DNA from: an uncultured Lachnospiraceae bacterium
Lineage (GTDB): Bacteria; Bacillota; Clostridia; Lachnospirales; Lachnospiraceae
Assembly: GCA_910588825.1 (NCBI GenBank)
Contig: CAJURF010000083.1
Coordinates: 1-16,033, forward strand
Reading direction: 5' to 3'
DNA: 16,033 nt
A model generated the notes under the pieces. The model was not told the DNA's origin, made no database searches, and worked only from the letters and a program-made list of their open reading frames with translations. Position numbers and translations under genes: made by a program. Numbering within the stretch: position 1 is the stretch's first letter; the number at the start of each line of letters is the position of its first letter. Of the stretch, positions 7,825 through 14,557 are shown piece after piece.

Positions 7825-7858
7825 ATTTGTCTTTTATTCACCCTTCCTTCTGCCAGCA

Positions 7859-7907
7859 AAAGGAGCATTGTACCGCTGAGGTTTCCACCACAGCGCAATG
7901 CTCCTTT
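7859..7907 (-). terminator. Terminator of pckA
   Basis: A perfect 12-bp stem (AAAGGAGCATTG, 7907-7896 on the minus strand, with 7870-7859) encloses a second 5-bp stem CGCTG/CAGCG (7895-7891 with 7878-7874). A short TTTT run follows on the minus strand. It begins 23 nt after the pckA stop and ends 34 nt before the ABC start, leaving little room for an ABC promoter, so partial read-through may express the exporter. Confidence 0.75.
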
Positions 7908-7929
7908 CTGTCTATTGGTTACTGTTTAC

Positions 7930-9621
7930 TTATGCCAGCTCCTCTACCACTTTCTGAATTGCTGCAAGGGCGTCGTCCGGCAGTTTATCATAGCCGTCTT
8001 TGGCTGTCTCAAATGCTTTGATTTCATTTACCCGGTCATTCATACGGGCTTTCAGCTGCTCCACATAAGAAGCGTCATTCATATCCGGCACAAAGCCTTC
8101 CCACTCCAGAATCTCAATATCAGAGAATGGCCCCCATTGCTTGAACTGGGCTTTTTTCTCAACAATTGCCTCCAGAATTCCCAGAGTATCCTTGGGCTGT
8201 ACTTTCTTGCCCATGAAGTCTCCCGTGTTCACAATATAGCAGTCCACGTGTTTTTCCTCAACCAGTTTCTTGAACTTACTGTAATCGTCTGCCAGCGGAT
8301 AGGTGCGGAATGGATTGGCATAGGGGACTACCACCAGCTTATTGGGGTCTACGCCGGGGGCCAGACGCTCTGCGGAAGAACGTTTGGTAGCCAGTGTGGC
8401 GCCCATAACAGAAGCCAGGGAAGCACCTTTTAATTTTACAACCGGAGGAATGGTGGGGTCTTTCATAATCCAGAAAATGGCATTTACCGGTTCCTCAATC
8501 TTATCTACCCGGTTGGGAGCCCATAACTTGGACTTAATAGCGCGTCCATTGCCGTTTCTGATATCCTCTGTCACAATCTGAACTTTACCTTCTTCATCCA
8601 GCGTTGCAGAACAGTTCTGTACAGTGAGAAGGAACTTATTGTCTGCACATCCCGCCGGATAATCCTGTGTCTTATCAAAATAGGTGGGCTCCAGGGCAAT
8701 GGATGCACAGGTGTCTGTATTGATGATAAACGCATCGTCATGGAGTACTTTAATCTCGTATTTACCACCGTGTTTTGCATGTGTCAGCGTAGACTTGCCG
8801 GAACCTGACAATCCATAAACAGATGCCACATACTTGGAACCATCTGCCAGGGTGTATTCCTTCTGGCCGCCGTGGCAGGCTGCATATCCATTGCGGTTGG
8901 CAACTGCCCATGCCATGGTCAGGGTTCCTTTTTTGTGCTCTCCGAAATATCTCATACCCAAAATGCAGGCACAGTTCTGGTCTGTGTTGAAATAGCAGAG
9001 TGTCTGCGGATCACTTAAACATTCAAAGCTAACGCCAGGGTGTGCCACCGGTGTCCACTGGGGATCTGAGAAAATATAGATGTCGGGTTCTTTTCCATCA
9101 CCGACCATCTTTGAATTTTTATACATTTTCACATACTCGTCAGACATATACTGGAAATTCAGCATCCAGGAGTACAGAAGATTTTCTTCTCCTTCAGGCA
9201 GAAGCAGATGAGCCTTCACCATAAACTCAGGGTCCAGGCCAACGTATACTTCCGCATGATACAGAGTTTTCCAGCGTGACTCATAAACGGCGTCCATTGC
9301 CACTTTGTCCAGAGCCTCACAGTCCACTCCCGGCTCGCCGGCAATGCGGCGCGCAGCTGCATAACGCCCCGTGATGGCACCGTCATTAAACAAAAGCACT
9401 TTTGCATCTGCTTCCAGACCGAATTCTTCTCCCCGGTAAACAGGCATATCTGTCACAATCGTTCCTGGAGAATTTTTCGCCAGATCATAGGCTTCTTTTA
9501 ATGTATTTACCTTTACCACATTATTTCCGTAAAATGCCGCCTCAATAATTGAGCGGGTTTTGCTGAATCCTACTTTTCCAGCTCCAATTTCACTGATTGG
9601 ATAATACGCTTTCGTTGCCAT
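7930..9621 (-). CDS. pckA: Phosphoenolpyruvate carboxykinase (ATP)
   Basis: A 563-residue cytoplasmic enzyme interconverting oxaloacetate plus ATP and PEP plus CO2 plus ADP. In fermentative anaerobes it often runs toward oxaloacetate to make ATP and succinate or aspartate. The kinase-1a P-loop is GLSGSGKST (270-278), a Ser variant of the E. coli GLSGTGKTT. Metal-binding aspartates D295-D296 follow in HDDAFII. Substrate-region motifs include GRYAAARR (85-92), YHAEVYVGLDPE (121-132), MRYFGEHKKG (223-232) and NPFRTYP (436-442). It is somewhat longer than the roughly 540-residue E. coli enzyme. A strong GGAGG lies 6-7 nt before ATG 9621. A single-gene transcript is likely: it has its own promoter, a structured leader and a terminator. 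Confidence 0.97.
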   Translation of the reverse strand: MATKAYYPISEIGAGKVGFSKTRSIIEAAFYGNNVVKVNTLKEAYDLAKNSPGTIVTDMPVYRGEEFGLEADAKVLLFNDGAITGRYAAARRIAGEPGVDCEALDKVAMDAVYESRWKTLYHAEVYVGLDPEFMVKAHLLLPEGEENLLYSWMLNFQYMSDEYVKMYKNSKMVGDGKEPDIYIFSDPQWTPVAHPGVSFECLSDPQTLCYFNTDQNCACILGMRYFGEHKKGTLTMAWAVANRNGYAACHGGQKEYTLADGSKYVASVYGLSGSGKSTLTHAKHGGKYEIKVLHDDAFIINTDTCASIALEPTYFDKTQDYPAGCADNKFLLTVQNCSATLDEEGKVQIVTEDIRNGNGRAIKSKLWAPNRVDKIEEPVNAIFWIMKDPTIPPVVKLKGASLASVMGATLATKRSSAERLAPGVDPNKLVVVPYANPFRTYPLADDYSKFKKLVEEKHVDCYIVNTGDFMGKKVQPKDTLGILEAIVEKKAQFKQWGPFSDIEILEWEGFVPDMNDASYVEQLKARMNDRVNEIKAFETAKDGYDKLPDDALAAIQKVVEELA

Positions 9622-9643
9622 ATTGCTTCCTCCTTTTCAATGA

Positions 9644-9688
9644 GAGTGCCCCCATCAGTCCGGACACAAAGACTTTTTGGGAACACTC
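9644..9688 (-). promoter_or_regulatory. Structured 5' leader hairpin of pckA
   Basis: In the minus-strand RNA GAGUGUUCCC (9688-9679) can pair with GGGGGCACUC (9653-9644), ten pairs including two G-U, with a weaker AGUC/GACU pair inside. It sits between the predicted start (about 9710) and the GGAGG site near 9630, which it leaves exposed. It may stabilise the messenger or be a regulatory fold; I match it to no known riboswitch. Confidence 0.45.
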
Positions 9689-9716
9689 AATGGTCTCAAA
9701 TCCACAAATTCACTCT

Positions 9717-9745
9717 ATTATCACATCTGCCAAAATAATTGTCAA
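9717..9745 (-). promoter_or_regulatory. Strong promoter of pckA
   Basis: TTGACA (9745-9740) is consensus; GATAAT (9722-9717) is one base off. The spacer is 17 nt and ends in TGT, giving an extended -10. The first bases of the -35 are also the last bases of the thrC terminator stem, an economical terminator/promoter overlap. Confidence 0.85.
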
Positions 9746-9760
9746 GGCTTAAACGCCTTG
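9743..9760 (-). terminator. Probable terminator of thrC
   Basis: CAAGGC (9760-9755) and GCCTTG (9748-9743) form a 6-bp stem with a 6-nt loop on the minus strand, followed by ACAATTATTTT. It lies 29 nt past the thrC stop. The short stem and mixed T-tract make it moderate in strength. Confidence 0.6.
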
Positions 9761-9789
9761 ATTCTTTCATGTTCACTGAATGTTCATGA

Positions 9790-11277
9790 TTAGATTCCCA
9801 GAATCTCCTTCACCGCGGCGGGCATCTCTTCGGCTGATACGACACGGTCATGGAGGACGGAAGCCGTGCGTATTTCTTCAATGGCTTTTGGCACCGCTGT
9901 CCCGGTGAGCTGATTCAGTTTATCCACCAATTCAAAATCTGTCATATCATTATACTGATCTCCCAGCGCACTCATCACACTGCGGGTAAATTTATACGGG
10001 CTTGCAGTAGAAGCAATCACCGCCAAAAGGCTGTCCCCGGTCTGTGCCTTAAACTTTCCATATACTGTAGCTGCAACTGCCGTATGAGGGTCCAGCATAT
10101 ACCCGGTTTCTTTAAACACACGGGCAATGGTTTCGGCTGTCTCCGCCTCTGAAGCATAATTCCCGTAAAAATCTTTCAGCTGCTCTTTCATATCAGGTGT
10201 AATCTCATATCTTCCCTGGGAGGACAATGCCTCCATCAGCTCCTTGCAGCGGCTGGAATCTTCTCCGGCAATGCGATAAATCAACCGTTCCAGATTGCTG
10301 GAAATCAAAATGTCCATAGACGGAGAGGATGTCAAAATAAACTCACGGTTCCTGTCATAAACTCCTGTGGAAAAGAAATCATACAGTACTTTGTTATCAT
10401 TTGACGCACAGATGAACCGCTCTATAGGCAGCCCCATCTGTTTTGCATAATAGGCGGCCAAAATATTTCCAAAATTTCCAGTGGGCACTACAACCTGGAT
10501 TTTCTCCCCCTCCTGAATGTTTCCCTTTCTTAATAAAGAGGCATATGCATAAACATAATAGACAATCTGAGGAACCAGACGGCCGATATTAATAGAATTT
10601 GCCGAGGAAAACAAAAAGCCTGCCTCTGCCAGCTCAGCCCCCAGTTTCTGGTCGTGGAACATGCGTTTCACAGCTGTCTGGGCATCGTCAAAATTCCCGG
10701 TAATCCCCACCACATAGGTATTGCTGCCTTTCTGCGTCACCATCTGCTTTTCCTGAATGGGACTGACCCCGTTCTTTGGATAAAAGACAATGATTCTGGT
10801 TCCCGGCACATCGGCAAAACCTGCCATAGCCGCCTTTCCTGTATCCCCGGAGGTGGCTGTTAAAATCACAATCTCACGGTGCTCATGATTCTTTCTTGCC
10901 GACACAGTCATCAGATGGGGCAGAATGGACAGCGCCATATCTTTAAATGCAATGGTAGCCCCATGGAACAACTCTAAAAAATACACACCATCTTTCTCTG
11001 TCAGCGGTGCAATTTCTTCTGTATCAAACTTGGAGTCATAGGCTTTCCCAATACACTCTTTTAACTCTTCCTCAGTGAAATCCGTCAAAAAACTGCTCAT
11101 CACCTGGTACGCCAGCTCCTGATAACTGAGAAGCGACAACTCTTTCAAACTCTTTTTTAACTGGGGAATCTCTGTGGGCACAAAAAGCCCTCCATCCGGA
11201 GACAATCCCTGAAGAATCGCCTGTGACGCAGTGACTGTTTCCCCATTTCCCCGTGTACTTTTATATAATATCTCCAT
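9790..11277 (-). CDS. thrC: Threonine synthase
   Basis: A 495-residue PLP enzyme converting O-phosphohomoserine and water to threonine and phosphate, the last step of threonine synthesis. N-terminal hallmarks are YKSTRG (5-10) and LSPDGGLFVP (25-34). The PLP lysine is K112 in HGATIAFKDMAL. The phosphate-binding region ATSGDTGKAA (about 140-149) and the PTGNFGN loop (about 254-260) are both present. Length fits the long class found in E. coli and many Clostridia. An AAAGG site lies 8 nt before ATG 11277. It has its own promoter and does not neighbour hom or thrB here. I saw no T-box in the short leader. Confidence 0.96.
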   Translation of the reverse strand: MEILYKSTRGNGETVTASQAILQGLSPDGGLFVPTEIPQLKKSLKELSLLSYQELAYQVMSSFLTDFTEEELKECIGKAYDSKFDTEEIAPLTEKDGVYFLELFHGATIAFKDMALSILPHLMTVSARKNHEHREIVILTATSGDTGKAAMAGFADVPGTRIIVFYPKNGVSPIQEKQMVTQKGSNTYVVGITGNFDDAQTAVKRMFHDQKLGAELAEAGFLFSSANSINIGRLVPQIVYYVYAYASLLRKGNIQEGEKIQVVVPTGNFGNILAAYYAKQMGLPIERFICASNDNKVLYDFFSTGVYDRNREFILTSSPSMDILISSNLERLIYRIAGEDSSRCKELMEALSSQGRYEITPDMKEQLKDFYGNYASEAETAETIARVFKETGYMLDPHTAVAATVYGKFKAQTGDSLLAVIASTASPYKFTRSVMSALGDQYNDMTDFELVDKLNQLTGTAVPKAIEEIRTASVLHDRVVSAEEMPAAVKEILGI

Positions 11278-11318
11278 AGAACCAACCTTTCTATCCTTAT
11301 CATACTGCCTGCGCCGCC

Positions 11319-11348
11319 ATTATAACACAGTGTCTGCTTTCGCGGCAA
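11319..11348 (-). promoter_or_regulatory. Promoter of thrC
   Basis: TTGCCG (11348-11343) and TATAAT (11324-11319) on the minus strand are 18 nt apart. TGT directly before the -10 gives an extended -10 element. Transcription would start near 11312, about 35 nt before the start codon, too short for a T-box leader. Confidence 0.7.
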
Positions 11349-11435
11349 TGAAAAAACTGAAGTTTTCTATACGGCGAAAAAGAATCCTGTTGCTGCGCGC
11401 CGTCACTGACAGCAAAATTCTACGTGGTTTCCTAA

Positions 11436-11610
11436 AGCGTGTTTGAAAATTGCTTTATGTCAACCGTGCGTCACAGTTTGTACCCAAGGGTATGATATGG
11501 GAGATTTGTTCCGCATGAGGGCGCTGTAGCGGGCTACAGCAACCGAATAAGGAGCAAATGTGCCGCAAAGTGGGGCGTGCGGTTGGCGTGAATGAATTTT
11601 CAAACACGCT
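11436..11610. repeat. Structured MITE-like repeat, copy A
   Basis: A 175-bp element bounded by a perfect 16-bp inverted repeat, AGCGTGTTTGAAAATT and its complement (11595-11610). Inside, further complementary segments extend the stem, such as CAACCG near the left end and CGGTTG near the right. A central hairpin GCTGTAG-cggg-CTACAGC is at 11523-11540. The four bases CTAA occur directly on both sides (11432-11435 and 11611-11614), a possible target duplication. A second copy with about 85% identity by hand alignment is at 15370-15545 in the same orientation. It encodes no transposase. A minus-strand reading frame across it shares peptide stretches with copy B but is probably not coding. Confidence 0.85.
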
Positions 11611-11620
11611 CTAATACGAT

Positions 11621-11657
11621 AAAAAGCCCGGAAAGACACATCCACTGTCTTCCCGGG
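11621..11657 (-). terminator. Terminator of the cell wall hydrolase gene
   Basis: On the minus strand CCCGGGAAGACA (11657-11646) pairs with TGTCTTTCCGGG (11638-11627), twelve pairs including one G-U, with a 7-nt loop. The sequence then reads C and TTTTT (11625-11621). A textbook intrinsic terminator, 24 nt after the hydrolase stop, which also separates that gene from the repeat and from thrC. Confidence 0.85.
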
Positions 11658-11680
11658 TTTCATTCTAACTGCACTCCAAA

Positions 11681-12556
11681 TCAAGGAAAAGTATAAAACG
11701 CATGATCTCCATGCACAAATAAGGCTTTCAAGTCGGACTCAAACCAAACCACATTACTCTCCAGCGCCTGGTCTTTCGCCACAAAAAACAATGCCCCATC
11801 TGAATAATCCACACCTTCCAAAACCTGTCTGACTGCTTCCTTTGTCATGTCTGAAATCTCCACCGTGCTGATTCTGCCATCTTCTGTGGGTGAAAATTGT
11901 GCAGCTCCATTGGTGCTTTCCCATACAACTTCTGTGACAGAGTTGGGAAAACGATGATCTTTTACACGGTTCAAGATCACATTTGCTACCAGAATCCTGG
12001 ACTTCATGTCCTCGCCGCCGACTTCAGCTTCCACAATACTCAGCAGTGTCTCATAATCTGCGTCGGACATGATAGTTGACTGCGCTGCCCCGCACTGAGA
12101 AACATAATTAAGATTCGCCACGGACTTCTGCATACTCTCACTGACAGGCATAGAATTTACACTCATAGCCTGAGAAGCTCTCTGTCCGACGATCACTGCC
12201 TCGTAACTGCTGCCGATCTTGCGTATGGGATAAACCGGCATCTCTGTTTCACAGATACCGTTTACCACCCCTGAGATTCCTGTAGATACAATTCCTTTTT
12301 CGCTGGTAAGGGTCTCGTTTGCCATCACTTCTTTCTCCGCAGAAGCAATCGTCGACTGCGCTTTCCCTGAAGTTTTGACAGAAGTTTCCCTGATTACAAA
12401 GACAATTACCAAAAACATCAGCAGTACACCTGTTACCGCTAGTAATCGGCGCATACGCCTTACGTTTCTCACATGTCTCCTGCGCTGTCTTGCTCTCATT
12501 CTTCTCTTTTTCATACTTTCACACAAATCCTTTGGCGGATTTTCCTCCACAATCAT
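11681..12556 (-). CDS. Membrane-anchored cell wall hydrolase, SleB/CwlJ-like (Hydrolase_2)
   Basis: A 291-residue protein. A very basic N-terminus (KKRRMRARQRRRHVRNVRRMRR, broken here, about 16-37) precedes one membrane segment (38-55), a linker of about 110 residues, and a C-terminal Hydrolase_2-type domain (about 163-290). The probable catalytic Glu is E176 in SIVEAEVGGE. Other family marks are RILVANVILNRV (187-198), AAQFSPTEDGR and the final GDHAFY. Such domains cut peptidoglycan in spore cortex or vegetative wall; here the anchor places it outside the cell membrane. ATG 12556 lacks a good ribosome site, and ATG 12514 (MKKRRMR) is a fair alternative. Cysteines C101 and C155 lie outside the catalytic core. 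Confidence 0.87.
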   Translation of the reverse strand: MIVEENPPKDLCESMKKRRMRARQRRRHVRNVRRMRRLLAVTGVLLMFLVIVFVIRETSVKTSGKAQSTIASAEKEVMANETLTSEKGIVSTGISGVVNGICETEMPVYPIRKIGSSYEAVIVGQRASQAMSVNSMPVSESMQKSVANLNYVSQCGAAQSTIMSDADYETLLSIVEAEVGGEDMKSRILVANVILNRVKDHRFPNSVTEVVWESTNGAAQFSPTEDGRISTVEISDMTKEAVRQVLEGVDYSDGALFFVAKDQALESNVVWFESDLKALFVHGDHAFYTFP

Positions 12557-12657
12557 TCTTGTAGTATTTTTCCCCTTATTAACCCCTAGGTTTTGTGTTT
12601 ACCCGGCTGAAAAAGCCGATTCTGAAACTTCAGCGGTGCCCTCTTCACCACTAAGGT
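12557..12657 (-). promoter_or_regulatory. Structured 5' leader of the hydrolase gene, partly c-di-AMP-riboswitch-like
   Basis: The roughly 100-nt leader carries, in order on the minus strand, CCGCTGAAG (12636-12628), a hairpin CGGCT/AGCCG, GCCGGGTAAACAC (12607-12595) and CCTAGGGGTTAAT (12590-12578). This order resembles the 5' half of ydaO-type riboswitches (GCCGAAUC ... GGGGUUAAUC), which often control wall hydrolases in Firmicutes. The conserved 3' half (CAGCUAAC and the closing arm) is not found before or within the first codons, so I do not call an intact riboswitch. Confidence 0.4.
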
Positions 12658-12663
12658 AGTGCT

Positions 12664-12692
12664 ATTATACCAAATTTTTGGACAGAGTGCAA
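12664..12692 (-). promoter_or_regulatory. Promoter of the hydrolase gene
   Basis: TTGCAC (12692-12687) and consensus TATAAT (12669-12664) on the minus strand, with a 17-nt spacer. Start near 12657. It is divergent from the sortase promoter about 75 nt away. Confidence 0.82.
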
Positions 12693-12766
12693 GTCTTAAA
12701 AGTTCTGCCCGGCACCCCCGGATAAATTTCCCGGGTAAATTCAGACTTTATATTCCTCACAAAACA

Positions 12767-12795
12767 TTGCGAAATCCCCCCAAAACGTTTATACT
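12767..12795 (+). promoter_or_regulatory. Promoter of the sortase gene
   Basis: TTGCGA (12767-12772) and TATACT (12790-12795) are 17 nt apart and read toward the sortase, leaving a leader of about 60 nt. The rest of the 307-nt gap 12557-12863 holds the divergent promoter, the hydrolase leader and a GC-rich inverted repeat near 12715-12735 of unknown use. Confidence 0.65.
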
Positions 12796-12863
12796 ATGTT
12801 CTAAGAAAATTCTACAGAGCAGTTGATAAATTTACATTTAGAAACTGTAAAGAAAGGAGTTCT

Positions 12864-13634
12864 ATGGCAAAAAATAAAAAAAAGAAGAAAAAAGCAGGCG
12901 ACTACCTGCTGACATTGGCTCTGCTGGCTGCCATTGGGGTGTTTGCTTTTGCCGGCTGGAAACTTTACAGCATTTATATGGATTATAAACAGGCAAAAGA
13001 TGAGTACAAAGAACTGGAAGAGCTGGCCGTGCACCCCAATCCGGAAGGCGCCCAGGCAGGAGATGACAGTTCCCAGCCGCCCATCACCGTAGATTTTAAT
13101 GCCCTGCTGGCGGAAAATCAGGACGTAGTGGGATGGCTGTATGTGGAGGCCCTGGGAATCAGTTATCCTGTGGTACAGGGAACAGATAATGATTATTATC
13201 TCCATATGACCTACCAGAAAACTTATAATTTTGCAGGAACTATTTTTATTGACTATGCTAATAACAGGAACTTCCAGGACCTGAACACCATCGTCTACGG
13301 CCATAATATGAAAGATGGCTCCATGTTCGGTATCCTCAAACGCTTTGTCACAGAAAATGCCTATTCCACAAGCCCCTATTTCTGGATGCTCACCCCGGAA
13401 AAAAATTATAAATACGAAATATTTTCCGCACATACCGCAGCAGTCAACAGCCTTACTTATACTCTGTTCAGCAAACCGGGCAAAGAATACACTTCGTATT
13501 TAAATGAAATGAAAGCAATGACGGAAACTCCCACTCAGGCAGAACCCAAAAAATTCGACAAGATTATGACATTATCCACCTGTACGGGCAACAGCGCTAC
13601 CCGTTTTGTAGTACAGGGCATCATGTTGGATTAA
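12864..13634 (+). CDS. Class B-type sortase
   Basis: A 256-residue transpeptidase that anchors surface proteins to peptidoglycan. A lysine-rich N-terminus (2-10) precedes a membrane anchor (about 13-37) and a coiled stalk (38-55); the catalytic domain spans about 75-256. Catalytic residues are H147 in VYGHNMKDGSMFG, C240 in TLSTCTG and R247 in ATRFVVQG. The GWLYVEALGISYPVVQG stretch (90-106) is typical of class B. An AAAGGAG site lies 6-7 nt before ATG 12864. No LPXTG/NPQTN-type substrate is visible nearby, so it is an orphan within this window. It faces away from a wall hydrolase gene, consistent with a cell-envelope locus. Confidence 0.93.
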   Translation: MAKNKKKKKKAGDYLLTLALLAAIGVFAFAGWKLYSIYMDYKQAKDEYKELEELAVHPNPEGAQAGDDSSQPPITVDFNALLAENQDVVGWLYVEALGISYPVVQGTDNDYYLHMTYQKTYNFAGTIFIDYANNRNFQDLNTIVYGHNMKDGSMFGILKRFVTENAYSTSPYFWMLTPEKNYKYEIFSAHTAAVNSLTYTLFSKPGKEYTSYLNEMKAMTETPTQAEPKKFDKIMTLSTCTGNSATRFVVQGIMLD

Positions 13635-13719
13635 GTCTGCCTAATTTCAGCCGATAATCCTAATAAGCATTAATGTTGAGAATTTGTTTCAAAATGTCTT
13701 CAAAAAGGAGGGATTATCC

Positions 13720-14508
13720 ATGAAAATCACGTCAGACGCATGGCAGCAAAACGCAAACCACTTTCAATACAAAACTGGCCGGCAGACAGAAAAAGAAAAC
13801 AGTCCTGAAACGGATACTGACGCAGCGTCAGAAGCAAAAAAAGAGCTGGAGAAAAATATCGCTTTTCTGGAAGAAATGAAAAAGGAGCATGAGGCCGGAC
13901 TTTTCCAACCCAGTTCCACTCCAAATAACGGCACATCTTCCAAAATAAAAGCATCAGTTCCCGATGACAATGTAGGACAGCTGGCGGCGGAACTGGCCAA
14001 TGGCCAGACAAAGTTTGATGTTCTGCAGGTTTCCTCCAAAGCCATGCGCGCCATGGCAAATCTCCGGATGGCTGGAGCAGTCAGTACAGGCAAAGACAAA
14101 GAAAAAATCAGCCAGATGATCCGGCGCATGAACAAGCTGATCAAGCGCATCCGCACAAAGATGAGACAGCTGGAAAAAGAAGAACAGTTGGAAAAACGGC
14201 AGGAAAAAGCAGAAAAGAAAAAAGAAGAGCAAAAGGCGCGGGCATTGTGCAATGAGCTGCGGAGCAAGCGGAACAAACGCCGCCGGGAGGAACGTGATTA
14301 TGCCAGCAAAGAAGCAGCAGGCGGCAGTGGATCAGATACGCCATCTCCCACAGTCTCTGCAGCAAATACCAAAACTCCTGCCCCTGTGGCATCTGGAATA
14401 GCGGAGACAGCTGGTACTACAGCAGTGCCTCCTTCTGTCCCCGTATCAATGCCTATAACAGATACCGCCTCAGTGGCAGAACCCATTTCCGTAGATATTT
14501 CTGTTTAA
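13720..14508 (+). CDS. Unrecognised charged coiled-coil protein
   Basis: A 262-residue protein not assigned to a family. ATG 13720 is chosen because AAGGAGGG (13705-13712) is 7 nt upstream; an upstream TTG would place that site inside the gene. It has no signal peptide or membrane segment. A helical acidic/basic region (about 35-55) leads to a neutral region containing PDDNVGQLAAELANGQTKFD (about 83-102). From about 125 to 195 it is a long, extremely Lys/Arg/Glu-rich coiled coil. The last 60 residues are Pro/Thr/Ser/Ala-rich and probably disordered. It lies 85 nt after the sortase and 49 nt before the sirtuin gene, same strand, so co-expression is possible. The only visible cysteine is in the coiled region. 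Confidence 0.8.
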   Translation: MKITSDAWQQNANHFQYKTGRQTEKENSPETDTDAASEAKKELEKNIAFLEEMKKEHEAGLFQPSSTPNNGTSSKIKASVPDDNVGQLAAELANGQTKFDVLQVSSKAMRAMANLRMAGAVSTGKDKEKISQMIRRMNKLIKRIRTKMRQLEKEEQLEKRQEKAEKKKEEQKARALCNELRSKRNKRRREERDYASKEAAGGSGSDTPSPTVSAANTKTPAPVASGIAETAGTTAVPPSVPVSMPITDTASVAEPISVDISV

Positions 14509-14557
14509 ATTTCGATAAAGGGCTTTTAAACGTATTTACTATATGGAGGAATTTCGC

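Noticed and set aside
11278..11435. Possible T-box leader before thrC
   Set aside because: The predicted start near 11312 leaves a leader of only about 35 nt, too short for a specifier stem and antiterminator, and no T-box sequence was seen.
11460..11684. Minus-strand reading frame of 74 codons across repeat copy A, with similar peptide stretches in 15389-15601 across copy B
   Set aside because: The shared peptide reflects DNA identity of the repeat. Single-base indels between the copies shift the frame, there is no ribosome site, and the start of the first lies in the hydrolase terminator region.
12557..12660. Intact c-di-AMP riboswitch call
   Set aside because: Only the 5' half resembles the class; the conserved 3' strand is absent, so it is listed as a partial resemblance only.
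12801..13433. Long minus-strand frame of 210 codons opposite the sortase
   Set aside because: It covers the sortase promoter and catalytic region on the other strand and has the composition of an antisense shadow. The plus-strand sortase has all catalytic residues and a good ribosome site.
13727..14486. Several minus-strand frames opposite the coiled-coil gene
   Set aside because: They are Phe/Leu/Ser-rich complements of Lys/Glu codons, which produce few stops in antisense; no ribosome sites or motifs.
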